Shown piece after piece: positions 24,986-33,521 of a stretch of 64,000 nucleotides of DNA. Where the stretch lies: positions 3,720,001 through 3,784,000 of the forward strand of contig NZ_FMHY01000002.1 in NCBI RefSeq assembly GCF_900090225.1, written 5' to 3'. The notes beneath the pieces are model-generated. The model did not search any database. It was given only the letters and a program-made list of their open reading frames with translations, and was not told the DNA's origin. The stretch is from Micromonospora eburnea. GTDB lineage: Bacteria; Actinomycetota; Actinomycetes; Mycobacteriales; Micromonosporaceae. The position numbers were made by a program, and so were the translations under genes. How positions within the stretch are numbered: the first letter of the stretch is position 1; each line of letters opens with the position of its first letter.

Positions 24986-25446
24986 CGCTCCTGAAGACGC
25001 GTACGCGGCGATCCGTTCGACCGGTCGGCCGGCCCTCGTCTCGACGTGGGCTCAAGCCATGGCGCGACCCGGGGCGCGGTCACGACCAGTGCGACGGCGA
25101 GGACCGCGATCACCGCCTGCCCGATCCGGCCGGCAGTGATTCCTTCGGCGCGATCCAGCACGTGGTTGGCGTACCCGTTCGCCAGGGCGTCGGTGGTGAG
25201 AACGACGCAGCCCAGCACCAGCCCCTCGACCCGGCGCAACGCCAGCAGCAGCGCCGCGAGCGGATCCAGCACCGTCAGCGACAGGAAGTAGAGGGACAGC
25301 CAGGCGGGGGTCGACGCGGGCGGACCGACCCTGCCGCCGAACAGGTCGAGGAGGTGCACGACCCCGCCGTACGCGAACACGGCGGCGGCGGCCGCGACGA
25401 TCCACCGAACCGAGCGCGGCACGCCCGCCCATCGCCCACTGCCCAC
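24982..25446 (-). CDS. Small four-helix membrane protein, unknown function
   Basis: The 154-residue protein starts at GTG 25446 (MGSGRWAGVPRSVRW), with GAGGG about 11 bases upstream. It has four hydrophobic helices: SVRWIVAAAAAVFAYGGVVH, LSLYFLSLTVLDPLAALLLA, GLVLGCVVLTTDALANGYA and GQAVIAVLAVALVVTAPRVA, and an arginine-rich C-terminus. The Asp and Asn residues in helices 2-3 (VLDPL, DALANGYAN) are unusual for structural helices and may matter. I do not recognise a named family. It is convergent with fmdA and divergent from the SRPBCC gene, with 75 bases between the two starts. Confidence 0.65.
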   Translation of the reverse strand: MGSGRWAGVPRSVRWIVAAAAAVFAYGGVVHLLDLFGGRVGPPASTPAWLSLYFLSLTVLDPLAALLLALRRVEGLVLGCVVLTTDALANGYANHVLDRAEGITAGRIGQAVIAVLAVALVVTAPRVAPWLEPTSRRGPADRSNGSPRTRLQER

Positions 25447-25521
25447 CCGGCCATCATCCCTCGCCGGCCGGGCCGATCCATGCACCCGGTGCCGGCCGGG
25501 CGCTCGCACTATGTTGGGCCG

Positions 25522-25986
25522 ATGTATTCGACTCGCGTCTCGCAGCATGTCAAGGCCCCGCGCGCGGCCGTCTACCGGGCGCTGGTGGATGCCGACGCCA
25601 TCGCCAGGTGGCGGGTCCCAGCCGGCATGAGCAGCCGTGTCCATCACTTCGAAGCTCGTGAAGGCGGTTCGTTCCGCGTCTCGCTCACCTACGACACGAC
25701 CGAGGGCGCCGGCAAGTCGACGTCGCGCACCGACACCTACCACGGTCGTTTTCTCAAGCTCGTACCGGACGAGCAGGTGATCGAAGAGTTCGAGTTCGAG
25801 ACCGTCGATCCGGCGTTTCGCGGCATGATGACGATGACCACCACGCTCACTGACGCGGACGGCGGCACCGACGTCCTTGTCGTACACGAAGGCCTTCCCG
25901 ACAGCGTCCCCGCCGCCGACAACGAAACCGGTACGCGCATGGCGCTGGCCAAACTCGCCCGGTTCGTCGAGACCGGCGAGGTCTGA
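25522..25986 (+). CDS. AHSA1/SRPBCC family protein
   Basis: The 154-residue protein is an activator-of-Hsp90-ATPase-like START-fold protein: APRAAVYRALVDADAIARW at the N-terminus, GGSFRVSLTYD, LVPDEQVIEEFEFETVDPAF and MTTTLTDADGGTDVLVVHEG follow the AHSA1 pattern, including the C-terminal helix MALAKLARFVETG. Such proteins bind hydrophobic ligands or act as stress-related helpers, and many sit next to ArsR regulators; none is adjacent here. ATG 25522 is the start. Residues 31-56 are duplicated, in degenerate form, at 3015-3092. The stretch from the stop to 26235 (249 bases) holds no clear gene. Confidence 0.85.
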   Translation: MYSTRVSQHVKAPRAAVYRALVDADAIARWRVPAGMSSRVHHFEAREGGSFRVSLTYDTTEGAGKSTSRTDTYHGRFLKLVPDEQVIEEFEFETVDPAFRGMMTMTTTLTDADGGTDVLVVHEGLPDSVPAADNETGTRMALAKLARFVETGEV

Positions 25987-26235
25987 GGCGTGCTCGAAGC
26001 CGGCAGCCGCACCTGGTCGTCTGGTCATCGTGGTGGCCCGGGCGACCGGACGCTCAGCTCCGTTCCGGCCTGATGACCGACGGCGGACGCGGTACACGGT
26101 TGCGCTGGAGCCTCGCCGCGGGACGCAGAAAACCGCGGTTAGTTGCCCGCAGGCGGGGTACGCCCCGACGACGCAGGTGGCGGCCGGCTGAGCGAGCCTC
26201 CGCTGCCCACGACCCTTGTCGGGGAGGAACGACCG

Positions 26236-26676
26236 GTGTCACACGAGTATCACAAGACCCCCGAGGCGATCTCCCGGCTGTCGCCGGAGCAGTACCGGGT
26301 GACGCAGGAAGCGGGGACGGAACCAGCCTTCGACAACGCGTACTGGGACAACAAGGAGCCGGGCATCTACGTCGACGTCGTGTCCGGTGAGCCCCTGTTC
26401 GCCTCCGTCAACAAGTACGACAGCGGGACCGGCTGGCCGAGCTTCACCAGGCCGATCGAGCCGGGAAACGTGGTCGAACGCCAGGAGTCCAGCCTCGGCA
26501 TGACCCGTACCGAGGTCCGGTCGGCGCACGGGGACAGCCACCTCGGCCATGTGTTCGACGACGGGCCGGTGGAGACCGGCGGGTTGCGGTACTGCATGAA
26601 CTCCGCCGCGCTCCGGTTCGTTCCTCTAAGAGACCTCGAACGCGAAGGCTACGGCGAGTACCGGCGGCTGTTCTGA
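26236..26676 (+). CDS. msrB: Peptide-methionine (R)-S-oxide reductase
   Basis: The 146-residue enzyme carries the MsrB signature: [18 protein letters not shown] N-terminus, [39 protein letters not shown] and [13 protein letters not shown] with the catalytic Cys at residue 120. It reduces methionine-R-sulfoxide in proteins, using thioredoxin. The two CxxC pairs that bind zinc in many MsrB proteins are absent, so this is the zinc-free form. GTG 26236 is the start, with GGAGG 8 bases upstream. A weak hairpin CGTGCCG/CGGCACG (26683-26716) follows the stop. It is a stand-alone gene. Confidence 0.93.
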   Translation: MSHEYHKTPEAISRLSPEQYRVTQEAGTEPAFDNAYWDNKEPGIYVDVVSGEPLFASVNKYDSGTGWPSFTRPIEPGNVVERQESSLGMTRTEVRSAHGDSHLGHVFDDGPVETGGLRYCMNSAALRFVPLRDLEREGYGEYRRLF

Positions 26677-26878
26677 GGCCTCCGTGCCGACCGGAGCGAC
26701 CGCGCCGACCGGCACGCGGCCAAGGTGGTCAGCCACCCTCGATCCAGCGGTACCCACCGCGCCACAGCGGGCCTCGGCCCTCGCGCGGACACCCTCGGGA
26801 TGGCAATGACCAAACGGCGACATTACGCTTGGCCATCGGTCGATTGCCGAGAGTTTCGGCCGATGGAACGGTGTGGGG

Positions 26879-28117
26879 ATGATCACCCCAGCCCAGGACA
26901 TCACCACTGCCCTGCCGCATCCCTTCTATGTGGACGCCGACGGCGTGAACCGCCCTCCCGGCCCCGAGAAGCACCCGTACTACGCACAGTTCGCCGCCTC
27001 CGGGTCCGGCGTGGTGCCGATCGTGCGCCAGGTCGCCGGCGAGCTGGTCCCCGCGTTGCTGATCTGCCGGTACGCAGACGTGCGGGAGGTGCTGCGCCGG
27101 CAGGACGTGTTCTCCCGAGCCGCCGCCGCGCACGCCGACCAGGTCGACGTGACGGGAACGATGCTCGGCATGGACGGCCCGGAGCACGCCCGGGTGCGGG
27201 GCACGGTGAAGGACTCGTTCACGAAGCGGGCCGTGGCGGAACTGCGCCCCACCGTACGGGCGGCGGCCGAGGCCCGGCTGGCCGAGCTGATCACCGGTGG
27301 CAGCCCGGCCGACCTGGTCCGGGACTTCACCATCCCCTTCACCCTCGACGTCGTCTGCGACCTGCTCGGCCTGCCCCGGGAGGACCGCTCGCAGTTCCGC
27401 CGGTGGGGCGACATGTTCCTCGGCGCCGGCGATCTCAGCCGCGACGACGCCGCCCGTTCCGCCGTCGAGATGGGTGGCTACCTGTGGAGCCAGCTCGACC
27501 AGCGGCGCGGCTGTCCCGCCGGCGACCTGCTGACCCAGATCGCGACGGCCGCCGCCGACCAGCCGATGGACATCCAGGTCAAGTTGCCGATCTCACTGGT
27601 GGTGGGCGGCTGGGAGACCACGGCCAGCTCGATAGCCACCTTCGTCCACGTGCTGTGTTCCCGCCCGTACGAGGGCGACCGGACCGGGTGGGAGCACCTG
27701 CTCGATCATCCGGAGAAGGTGGACTCCGCCGTCACCGAGTTGGAACGGCTCTACTCCACCTCCAACGGCGACGATATGCCCCGCCGGGTGATGACGGACG
27801 TGGAGCTGCCCAGCGGGGCCCGGCTCTCCGAGGGCGACATCGTCATCCCCTCGCACGACGCCGCCAACCGCGATCCGGCGGTCTTTCCCGATCCGGAGCG
27901 GATGGACTTCGATCGTGATCCGAACCCGCACCTGTCCTTCGGGTACGGCCCGCACTACTGCATCGGCACCCACCTGGGGGCTCTTGAGGTCCGCACCGCC
28001 ATCACGCTGCTGCTGAGCGAGCTTCCCGGCCTGCGACTCGCGGTGCCCGCCGACCGGGTGTCGTGGAAGGCAGGGCACGCGATCCTCGGCCCGACGGCGT
28101 TGCCGGTGGCCTGGTAG
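26879..28117 (+). CDS. Cytochrome P450
   Basis: The 412-residue haem monooxygenase has the Cys loop HLSFGYGPHYCIGTHLG with the haem-ligand Cys at residue 361, the K-helix ExxR as ELERLYS, and the I-helix oxygen-activation motif VVGGWETTASS. It resembles soluble bacterial class I P450s (CYP105/107-like), which need a ferredoxin and reductase; neither is adjacent. DGPEHARVRGTVKDSF is the C-helix region with the haem-propionate Arg. ATG 26879 is preferred because GGAACG precedes it by 8 bases; GTG 26873 is possible. There are no polyketide or peptide synthase genes nearby, so the substrate is unknown. Confidence 0.92.
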   Translation: MITPAQDITTALPHPFYVDADGVNRPPGPEKHPYYAQFAASGSGVVPIVRQVAGELVPALLICRYADVREVLRRQDVFSRAAAAHADQVDVTGTMLGMDGPEHARVRGTVKDSFTKRAVAELRPTVRAAAEARLAELITGGSPADLVRDFTIPFTLDVVCDLLGLPREDRSQFRRWGDMFLGAGDLSRDDAARSAVEMGGYLWSQLDQRRGCPAGDLLTQIATAAADQPMDIQVKLPISLVVGGWETTASSIATFVHVLCSRPYEGDRTGWEHLLDHPEKVDSAVTELERLYSTSNGDDMPRRVMTDVELPSGARLSEGDIVIPSHDAANRDPAVFPDPERMDFDRDPNPHLSFGYGPHYCIGTHLGALEVRTAITLLLSELPGLRLAVPADRVSWKAGHAILGPTALPVAW

Positions 28118-28219
28118 CCGGGCCGCCGCCGGCCGGCGGCAGGTGGCGCGTGGTTAGGCGCCGCCGCTCACGGGCGGGAACGCCGGGGCGAAGATTTCCA
28201 ACAAGATTGCCGCTCGATA

Positions 28220-28249
28220 TTGAAGCTTCTTTTCGGGAACGGATAGGCT
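28220..28249 (+). promoter_or_regulatory. Promoter of the small secreted protein gene
   Basis: TTGAAG (28220-28225) and TAGGCT (28244-28249) are separated by 18 bases, in an AT-rich patch of an otherwise GC-rich region. Transcription would start near 28256, about 32 bases before the ATG at 28288, with GGAGGT at 28275-28280 as ribosome site. Confidence 0.45.
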
Positions 28250-28287
28250 CCGGTCAAGATCTACCGTCCATCACGGAGGTACTGACC

Positions 28288-28656
28288 ATGCGTAAGCTGA
28301 TGTCAGCGGTCGGAGCGGGCGCGTTGCTGACGGCGGGGCTGTTCGTCGGCGCCACGCCAGCCCAGGCGGCCCCGGCGGAGACCTGCACCCTGGTGCAGTC
28401 CGAGATCTACAACGGGGCCAACATCATCGCCTGGGCGCGGGGCCTGCAGGGCTGTGCCGGCGACGTCTACTGGGAGATCCAGTCGGGCGACAGCGGCAGC
28501 TGGCAGGTCACCGAGAGCGGCACCACCTACTACAACAACCAGGTCGGGAACTACTACGGAGACGTCGACCTGCCGTGCTACCTGCGCGTCTACGCGAAGT
28601 TCGGCACTCAGGAGAAGCTGACGCAACCGGTGCGCAACAACAACTGCGGCGGCTGA
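28288..28656 (+). CDS. Small secreted cysteine-containing protein, unknown function
   Basis: The 122-residue precursor has a typical Sec signal (MRKLMSAVGAGALLTAGLF, cleavage after AQA). The mature part is about 94 residues with four cysteines (in ETCTLVQSE, LQGCAGDVYW, DLPCYLRV and NNNCGG), suited to two disulfides, and is rich in Tyr, Asn, Gln and Gly. The second half resembles a beta-sheet module (WEIQSGDSGSWQVTESGTT). No family is recognised. It has a good ribosome site (GGAGGT), an AT-rich promoter and a 14-bp terminator hairpin directly behind the stop, so it is a well-formed monocistronic gene, probably abundantly expressed. Confidence 0.8.
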   Translation: MRKLMSAVGAGALLTAGLFVGATPAQAAPAETCTLVQSEIYNGANIIAWARGLQGCAGDVYWEIQSGDSGSWQVTESGTTYYNNQVGNYYGDVDLPCYLRVYAKFGTQEKLTQPVRNNNCGG

Positions 28657-28662
28657 CGCCCG

Positions 28663-28697
28663 ACGCCGGGCGGGGCGACGTCCGCCCCGCCCGGCGT
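28663..28697 (+). terminator. Strong hairpin terminator of the small secreted protein gene
   Basis: A perfect 14-bp stem, ACGCCGGGCGGGGC (28663-28676) with GCCCCGCCCGGCGT (28684-28697), encloses a 7-base loop. It begins 6 bases after the stop codon at 28656 and lies 31 bases beyond the stop of the convergent gene at 28729, so it may serve both directions. No T-tract follows. Confidence 0.75.
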
Positions 28698-28728
28698 ACA
28701 CCGGTGGCAACCGACAGGGGCCGCTGGC

Positions 28729-29160
28729 CTACCTGGTCGCGACCGCCCCTCGCTCCCGGCGGCCCGCCCGCAGAACCCGGACCGCGACCACGACCGTCCA
28801 GGCGAACAGTGGGAAGACGGCCACCCGTTCCATGCCGCCGACGCCGATCCCGAGGTCGACCTGCGCCAGGAACAGGGCCGTGCCGACCAGGCCGGTCAGG
28901 CCCAGCGCGAGGCTGCCCGCCCGCACCGCGCCCAGGACCGGTGACCGCCGGGCCAACGCCGCCACGATCATCCCGACATTGCCGAGTACGAAGATCAGCA
29001 GTGCCGCGAGGAAGTGGTTGTTCTCGTTCACGTCCGCCGGATACGCGCCGGCCAGGACGAACCCGCCCGCACCGGCGAGCGCCAGCAGCCGCGCGGCCGT
29101 GGTGGCGGCGCCACGGCCGAGCGCCGACCAGGTGAGCAGCACCCCGAGCGCGAGCAGCAC
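28729..29160 (-). CDS. DUF998-like membrane protein, apparently lacking its N-terminal part
   Basis: The 143-residue protein has four or five hydrophobic segments. GAYPADVNENNHFLAALLIFV followed by GNVGMIVAALA matches the centre of DUF998 proteins (consensus P-E-D-V-N...H...N). Full-length members are about 200 residues and begin with a further helix and an S-x-x-x-N-x-I-S-D-L-G motif, which I cannot find in any frame upstream; an in-frame TGA lies about 75 bases before the GTG at 29160. The gene is therefore either an N-terminally truncated remnant or a short variant. It is divergent from the histidine kinase gene (158 bases away). Confidence 0.55.
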   Translation of the reverse strand: MLLALGVLLTWSALGRGAATTAARLLALAGAGGFVLAGAYPADVNENNHFLAALLIFVLGNVGMIVAALARRSPVLGAVRAGSLALGLTGLVGTALFLAQVDLGIGVGGMERVAVFPLFAWTVVVAVRVLRAGRRERGAVATR

Positions 29161-29317
29161 GCGGAGCCGAGGCGATGGATCCGCATTTACCCAGTGGAAC
29201 GCCCCGGGAGTGGGTGGCGCACGGGGCGCAGCCGGTCAACATCGGTAGGGCCAGGCATACCCCGGTTGGAGGCCCAGTCGGCTGGGCGGGCCCGGGCAGC
29301 CTGACTAGCTTGGCCAC

Positions 29318-30610
29318 ATGACCGCGGACGAACCCCCGCACCTGGCCACCGCGCTGCGCGGGCGCGACTACCTGATCTCCGCCTGGCCGTGGCGGGCCCT
29401 GGCGTACGCCGTCACCAGCGTGCCACTCGCCGGGCTGCTGGCGGTCGCGCTGCTGATCGTCGGCACGCCCCTGGTGGCGGTCGTCGAAGCGGCGCGGCAG
29501 GACCGCCCCATCGGGCTGCCGATCATCCTGTGCCTCGCCGTCACCGGCATCGCCCTGGTGCTCCTCGCCCCGATCGTGATCAGCCCGGTGGCCGCGGTCG
29601 AGCGGTGGCGACTCGACCTCGTCGACCCTCGCCCGCTGCCCGAGCCGCCCCCGCGCGACGGCCTGGCGGCGCGGTACACCAGCGCGGCGTCCTGGCGGGA
29701 GGTCGCGTACGCCTGCTGGCTGGGCGGCGTCGTGCCGCTCGCGTACGGTGTGTTCGCGCTGCTCGTGCTGCTGGACCTCGTGCTGCTCGCCGCGCCCTGG
29801 CTGGCGGAGGAGGAGGGCCAGGTGGCTCTGGGGTGGACCACGGTCGACACGCCCGGCCAGGCGCTCCCCTACACGATCGTGGGGATCCTGCTCGTGCCGG
29901 TGCTGGGGTATGTGGCCGGCCTGCTCGTCGCCGGGCAGGCCGCCGTGGCCCGTTGGCTGCTGGGCGGGCCGGCCGACGGTCCGGCGCTACGCGAGGTCAC
30001 CCGCTCCCGGGCCCGCCTGGTCAACGCGTACGAGGCGGAACGCCGTCGTATCGAGCGTGACGTCCACGACGGTGCGCAGCCCCGACTGACCAGCCTCACC
30101 CTCCAGTTGGGGCTGGCCCGGCTCGACGTACCCGACGACTCGCCCGCAGCCAGGCCGCTGGCCATCGCGCACGAGCAGGCCAAGGACCTGATGGTGACGC
30201 TCCGGCAGATCGTGCAGGGCATCCGACCGCAGAACCTCACCGAACTCGGCCTGGCCGGCGCCGTGCGGGAGCTGGCCGGCGAGGCCACCATCCCGGTCAC
30301 CGTCCACGCCGACCTCACCCGGCCCCTGCCGGAACTCGTCGAGACCACCGCGTATTTCGTGGTGTCGGAGGCCCTGGGCAACGTCGCCCGGCACGCCCGG
30401 GCGACCCGGGCCGAGGTACGGCTGACCCAGCCGGGCCGCCACCTCGTCGTCGAGGTCTCCGACGACGGCCGCGGCGGCGCCGACCCGGCCCGGGGTACGG
30501 GCCTGACCGGCCTCGCTGACCGGGTCGCCGCCGTCGACGGACGGCTGCTGCTCGCCAGCCCGGCCGGCGGCCCTACCCTCGTGCGGGTGGAGTTGCCATG
30601 CCCCCGCTGA
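29318..30610 (+). CDS. Sensor histidine kinase, NarL-pair type (HisKA_3)
   Basis: The 430-residue membrane kinase has about four to five N-terminal transmembrane helices (for example AYAVTSVPLAGLLAVALLIV and YTIVGILLVPVLGYVAGLLV) with a cytoplasmic kinase domain. The phospho-accepting His lies in ERRRIERDVHDGAQPRL, the H-box of the HPK7 group. The ATP-binding domain has FVVSEALGNVARHARAT (N-box with Asn) and VSDDGRGGADPARGTGLTGL (G-box). It phosphorylates the response regulator encoded next, which overlaps by 13 bases. No extracellular ligand domain is evident, so it may sense the membrane itself, as LiaS-like kinases do. Confidence 0.9.
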   Translation: MTADEPPHLATALRGRDYLISAWPWRALAYAVTSVPLAGLLAVALLIVGTPLVAVVEAARQDRPIGLPIILCLAVTGIALVLLAPIVISPVAAVERWRLDLVDPRPLPEPPPRDGLAARYTSAASWREVAYACWLGGVVPLAYGVFALLVLLDLVLLAAPWLAEEEGQVALGWTTVDTPGQALPYTIVGILLVPVLGYVAGLLVAGQAAVARWLLGGPADGPALREVTRSRARLVNAYEAERRRIERDVHDGAQPRLTSLTLQLGLARLDVPDDSPAARPLAIAHEQAKDLMVTLRQIVQGIRPQNLTELGLAGAVRELAGEATIPVTVHADLTRPLPELVETTAYFVVSEALGNVARHARATRAEVRLTQPGRHLVVEVSDDGRGGADPARGTGLTGLADRVAAVDGRLLLASPAGGPTLVRVELPCPR

Positions 30611-31260
30611 TCCGGGTCGTACTCGCCGAGGACGAGGTCCTGCTGCGCGAGGGCCTCGTCGGCCTGTTGACCAGGTTCCACTTCGAGGTGGTCGCCGCCG
30701 TCGGCTCGGCCCCGGCGCTGCTGGAGGCGGTGCGCGCCCACGAGCCGGACCTGCTCGTCACCGACATCCGCATGCCGCCCGGCCAGCACGACGACGGCCT
30801 GCGCGCGGCCGTCGCGCTCCGGGCCGAACGGCCGTCGCGCGCGGTGGTGGTGCTGAGCCAGTACGTGCAGACCGAGTACGCCTCCGCGCTGCTCGACAGC
30901 GGCGACGGCCGGCGGGTCGGCTACCTGCTCAAGGACCGGGTCGCCGACGTCGCCGAGTTCGCCGACACCCTGCGCCGGGTGGCGGGCGGCGGGACGGCCA
31001 TCGACCCCGACGTGGTCCGGCACCTGCTGCACCGACCGCGGGACCCGCTCGCCGCCCTGTCCGCCCGGGAACGCGAGGTGCTCGCGCTGCTCGCCGAGGG
31101 TCACTCCAACGCGGCGATCGCGGCGCGGCTGCACGTCACCGAGGCGGCGATCGGCAAGCACGTGGGCAACATCCTGACCAAGCTGGACCTGCCGCCCAGC
31201 GACGACACCAACCGCCGGGTGCTGGCGGTCCTCGCCTACCTGCGCCGCCATGGGTCCTGA
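30598..31260 (+). CDS. LuxR-family response regulator (NarL/FixJ type)
   Basis: The 220-residue protein has a receiver domain with the acidic pair in VVLAEDEVLLREGL, the phospho-accepting Asp in DLLVTDIRMPPGQ, and the conserved Lys in GYLLKDRV. The C-terminal LuxR helix-turn-helix is LSAREREVLALLAEGHSNAA with AIAARLHVTEAAIGKHVGNI. It is the partner of the histidine kinase with which it overlaps. The targets are unknown; no transporter gene is adjacent. Confidence 0.93.
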   Translation: MPPLIRVVLAEDEVLLREGLVGLLTRFHFEVVAAVGSAPALLEAVRAHEPDLLVTDIRMPPGQHDDGLRAAVALRAERPSRAVVVLSQYVQTEYASALLDSGDGRRVGYLLKDRVADVAEFADTLRRVAGGGTAIDPDVVRHLLHRPRDPLAALSAREREVLALLAEGHSNAAIAARLHVTEAAIGKHVGNILTKLDLPPSDDTNRRVLAVLAYLRRHGS

Positions 31261-31365
31261 CGCGAGCACCCGCCCCACCGTCAGCCGGGGCCGGCGCCGT
31301 GTGCGGTCGGCCAGCGCGGCGCAATCGAGGTGCCCTCTCCTCGTCGGGTGGTCTAGGGTGCCGCC

Positions 31366-32109
31366 GTGGCCATCAACATCGCAAGCCTGGCAGACCGTCC
31401 CGACCTCGCCCCCCTGCTCGACGACGACTTCGACGGGGCCTGGCCGCAGTTCATGCTCTGGGACCCGATGGCTTCCGTTTACTACGGCGTCGCGCACGAC
31501 CTGTTCCCCGAGTTCGTCTTCGCCGCCGTCGACTCCGACGAACCGGGACGCGCCGTCGCGCGGGCGTACGCCGTGCCGTTGCGCTGGACGGAGGCGCAGC
31601 TTCCCGACGGCGGCTGGGACCGGGTGATCCAGCGTGCCGCCATCAACCGGCTCGCCGGGCACACCCCGAACATCGTCTCGGCCATCGAGATCTGCGTCCG
31701 CCCCGACCGGCGGGGCAGCGGATTGTCCGCGCTGATGCTCGCCGCCATGCGCGAGGCCGTCGCGAAGCTCGGCTACGACACCCTCGTCGCCCCGGTCCGC
31801 CCGAGCGGCAAGCACACCCGGCCCGACCTGCCGATGAGCGAGTACGCCGCGCAGGTCCGCGAGGACGGCCTGCCGGTCGACCCGTGGCTGCGGGTGCACG
31901 TACGAGCCGGTGGGCGCATCGAACGGGTCGCCACCCGTTCCATGGTGATCAGCGGGACGCTCGCCGAGTGGCGTTCCTGGACGGGCCTGCCGTTCGACAC
32001 CAGCGGCCCGGTGCACGTGCCGGGCGCCCTGGTGCCGGTGCACTGCGACGTGGCCCACGACCACGCCGTCTACGTCGAGCCCAACGTCTGGGTCCGCCAC
32101 CGGCTGTAG
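31366..32109 (+). CDS. GNAT family N-acetyltransferase
   Basis: The 247-residue protein has the acetyl-CoA-binding pattern IEICVRPDRRGSGLSALMLA (R-x-x-G-x-G/A) followed by AMREAVAKLGYDTLVAPVRP, typical of GNAT enzymes. An N-terminal MAINIASLADRPDLAPLLDD and a C-terminal part with PNVWVRHRL complete a one-domain protein somewhat longer than usual. The acceptor is unknown. GTG 31366 is the start. It is followed after 26 bases by the B12-type radical SAM gene on the same strand, so the two are probably co-transcribed. Confidence 0.78.
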   Translation: MAINIASLADRPDLAPLLDDDFDGAWPQFMLWDPMASVYYGVAHDLFPEFVFAAVDSDEPGRAVARAYAVPLRWTEAQLPDGGWDRVIQRAAINRLAGHTPNIVSAIEICVRPDRRGSGLSALMLAAMREAVAKLGYDTLVAPVRPSGKHTRPDLPMSEYAAQVREDGLPVDPWLRVHVRAGGRIERVATRSMVISGTLAEWRSWTGLPFDTSGPVHVPGALVPVHCDVAHDHAVYVEPNVWVRHRL

Positions 32110-32135
32110 ACCCACCGGCTGGCACAATCGCCGCC

Positions 32136-33449
32136 ATGAGCGCTCCCGATCTGGTGCTGGTGCTGCGGTATCGCAAGGCGGTGACGTACGGCCTGCACGT
32201 TCTACTCGGCGCGCTGGAGCAGCACGAGACGCCCACCCGGTACGAGGTGCGCTTCGGCGAGACTCCGGAGGCGACCGCGGCGCACATCCGGGAGGCGTCG
32301 GGCTCGGCGGCCCGGGTGCTGGTGCTGTGGTCGTTCTACTCCCCCGACGCCGAGGCGATGGCCCGGGAACTGGCCCAGATCCGCGCCCTGGCCGACGCAC
32401 CGAACGTGACGCACCTCGCCGGCGGCGTACACGCGACCGCCGAACCCGTGCAGACGTTGGACGCCGGGTGGGACATGGCGGCGGTCGGCGAGGGCGAGAC
32501 GACGTTGCTGCGCCTGGTGGACGCGGTCGGCGACCCGACCAGCATCCCCGGCCTCGCCTACCGCGACGCCACCGGCACGGTGGTACGGACCGGACGCCCC
32601 GAGCGGCGGCCGCTCGACGACTTCCGCGGTTTCTCGCTGAAGTGGGACCGGTTCAACGCCCTGGAGGTCACCCGAGGCTGCGTCTTCTCCTGCCGGTTCT
32701 GCCAGACCCCGTTCATGTTCTCGGCGAGGTTCCGGCACCGCAGCGTGGCGAACGTACGCTGGCACGTCGACGCGATGCGGCGGCGCGGGCTGCGCGACGT
32801 CCGTTTCATCACCCCCACCGCGCTGTCCTACGGCAGCCAGACCGACGCGCCGTACCTGGACGCGGTCGAGGAACTCCTCGCCTCCTGCAAGGAGGGGATC
32901 GGCCCGGACGGGCGGGTCTTCTTCGGCTCGTTCCCCAGCGAGATCCGGCCCGAGCACGTCTCCCGGGAGGCGCTGCGGCTGGTCCGGAAGTACTGCGCCA
33001 ACAACAACATCATCGTGGGTGCCCAGTCCGGCTCGGACCGGGTCCTCGACGCCGCGAAGCGGGGGCACGGCGTCGACGAGGTCAAGCGCGCCGTCCGCCT
33101 CGGTGTCGAGGAGGGTTTCCGGATCAACGTCGACATGATCTTCGGGATGCCGGGCGAGAACCAGGCCGACGTCGACGCGTCGCTGCGCCTCGCCCGTGAA
33201 CTCGCCGACCTGGGCGCCCGCATCCACGCCCACACCTTCATGCCGCTGCCCGGCACGCCGTGGCGGGACGCGCCGCCCGGTGACGTGGCCCCGGAGACGA
33301 TCAGCGAGGTGGACCGGCTCTCCCGGCGGGGCGCCCTCTACGGCCACTGGCAGAAGCAACGTGACCACGCCGCCCGGCTGGCCGCGGCGGCCGAGGCGTA
33401 TCCGCGGCCTGGCCGGAGCCGCACCATCCTGCCCATCGCCGACCGCTGA
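32136..33449 (+). CDS. B12-binding domain/radical SAM protein (MJ_1487-like)
   Basis: The 437-residue protein has an N-terminal cobalamin-binding-like Rossmann domain (about 1-130; VLVLWSFYSPDAEAMARELA, HLAGGVHATAEPVQTL, DMAAVGEGETTLLRLVDA) and a radical SAM core with the cluster motif GCVFSCRFC (Cys 182, 186, 189). The pattern and the RGCVFSCRFCQTPFMF context resemble the TIGR04013 (MJ_1487) group, best known from archaea. The DxHxxGxxG cobalamin-ligand motif is not evident, so B12 may bind base-off or not at all. The C-terminal MPGENQADVDASLRLARELA is typical of this superfamily. The reaction is unknown. ATG 32136 is the start. Confidence 0.83.
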   Translation: MSAPDLVLVLRYRKAVTYGLHVLLGALEQHETPTRYEVRFGETPEATAAHIREASGSAARVLVLWSFYSPDAEAMARELAQIRALADAPNVTHLAGGVHATAEPVQTLDAGWDMAAVGEGETTLLRLVDAVGDPTSIPGLAYRDATGTVVRTGRPERRPLDDFRGFSLKWDRFNALEVTRGCVFSCRFCQTPFMFSARFRHRSVANVRWHVDAMRRRGLRDVRFITPTALSYGSQTDAPYLDAVEELLASCKEGIGPDGRVFFGSFPSEIRPEHVSREALRLVRKYCANNNIIVGAQSGSDRVLDAAKRGHGVDEVKRAVRLGVEEGFRINVDMIFGMPGENQADVDASLRLARELADLGARIHAHTFMPLPGTPWRDAPPGDVAPETISEVDRLSRRGALYGHWQKQRDHAARLAAAAEAYPRPGRSRTILPIADR

Positions 33450-33459
33450 GCACCGTCCT

Positions 33460-33474
33460 ACCGGCGAAGCCGGT
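33460..33474 (+). terminator. Short hairpin between convergent genes
   Basis: ACCGGC (33460-33465) and GCCGGT (33469-33474) form a 6-bp stem with a GAA loop in the 72-base gap between the stops of the radical SAM gene and the GH65 gene. Confidence 0.3.
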
Positions 33475-33521
33475 CAGGCCCGTCGCGGAGCGTGACGCGC
33501 CGCCCCTTGCGGACGGTCGCC

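Noticed and set aside
29869..32400. 843-codon open frame on the minus strand opposite the kinase, regulator, GNAT and radical SAM genes
   Set aside because: It is an antisense shadow caused by extreme GC3; the translation has no domain and the genes on the other strand are certain.
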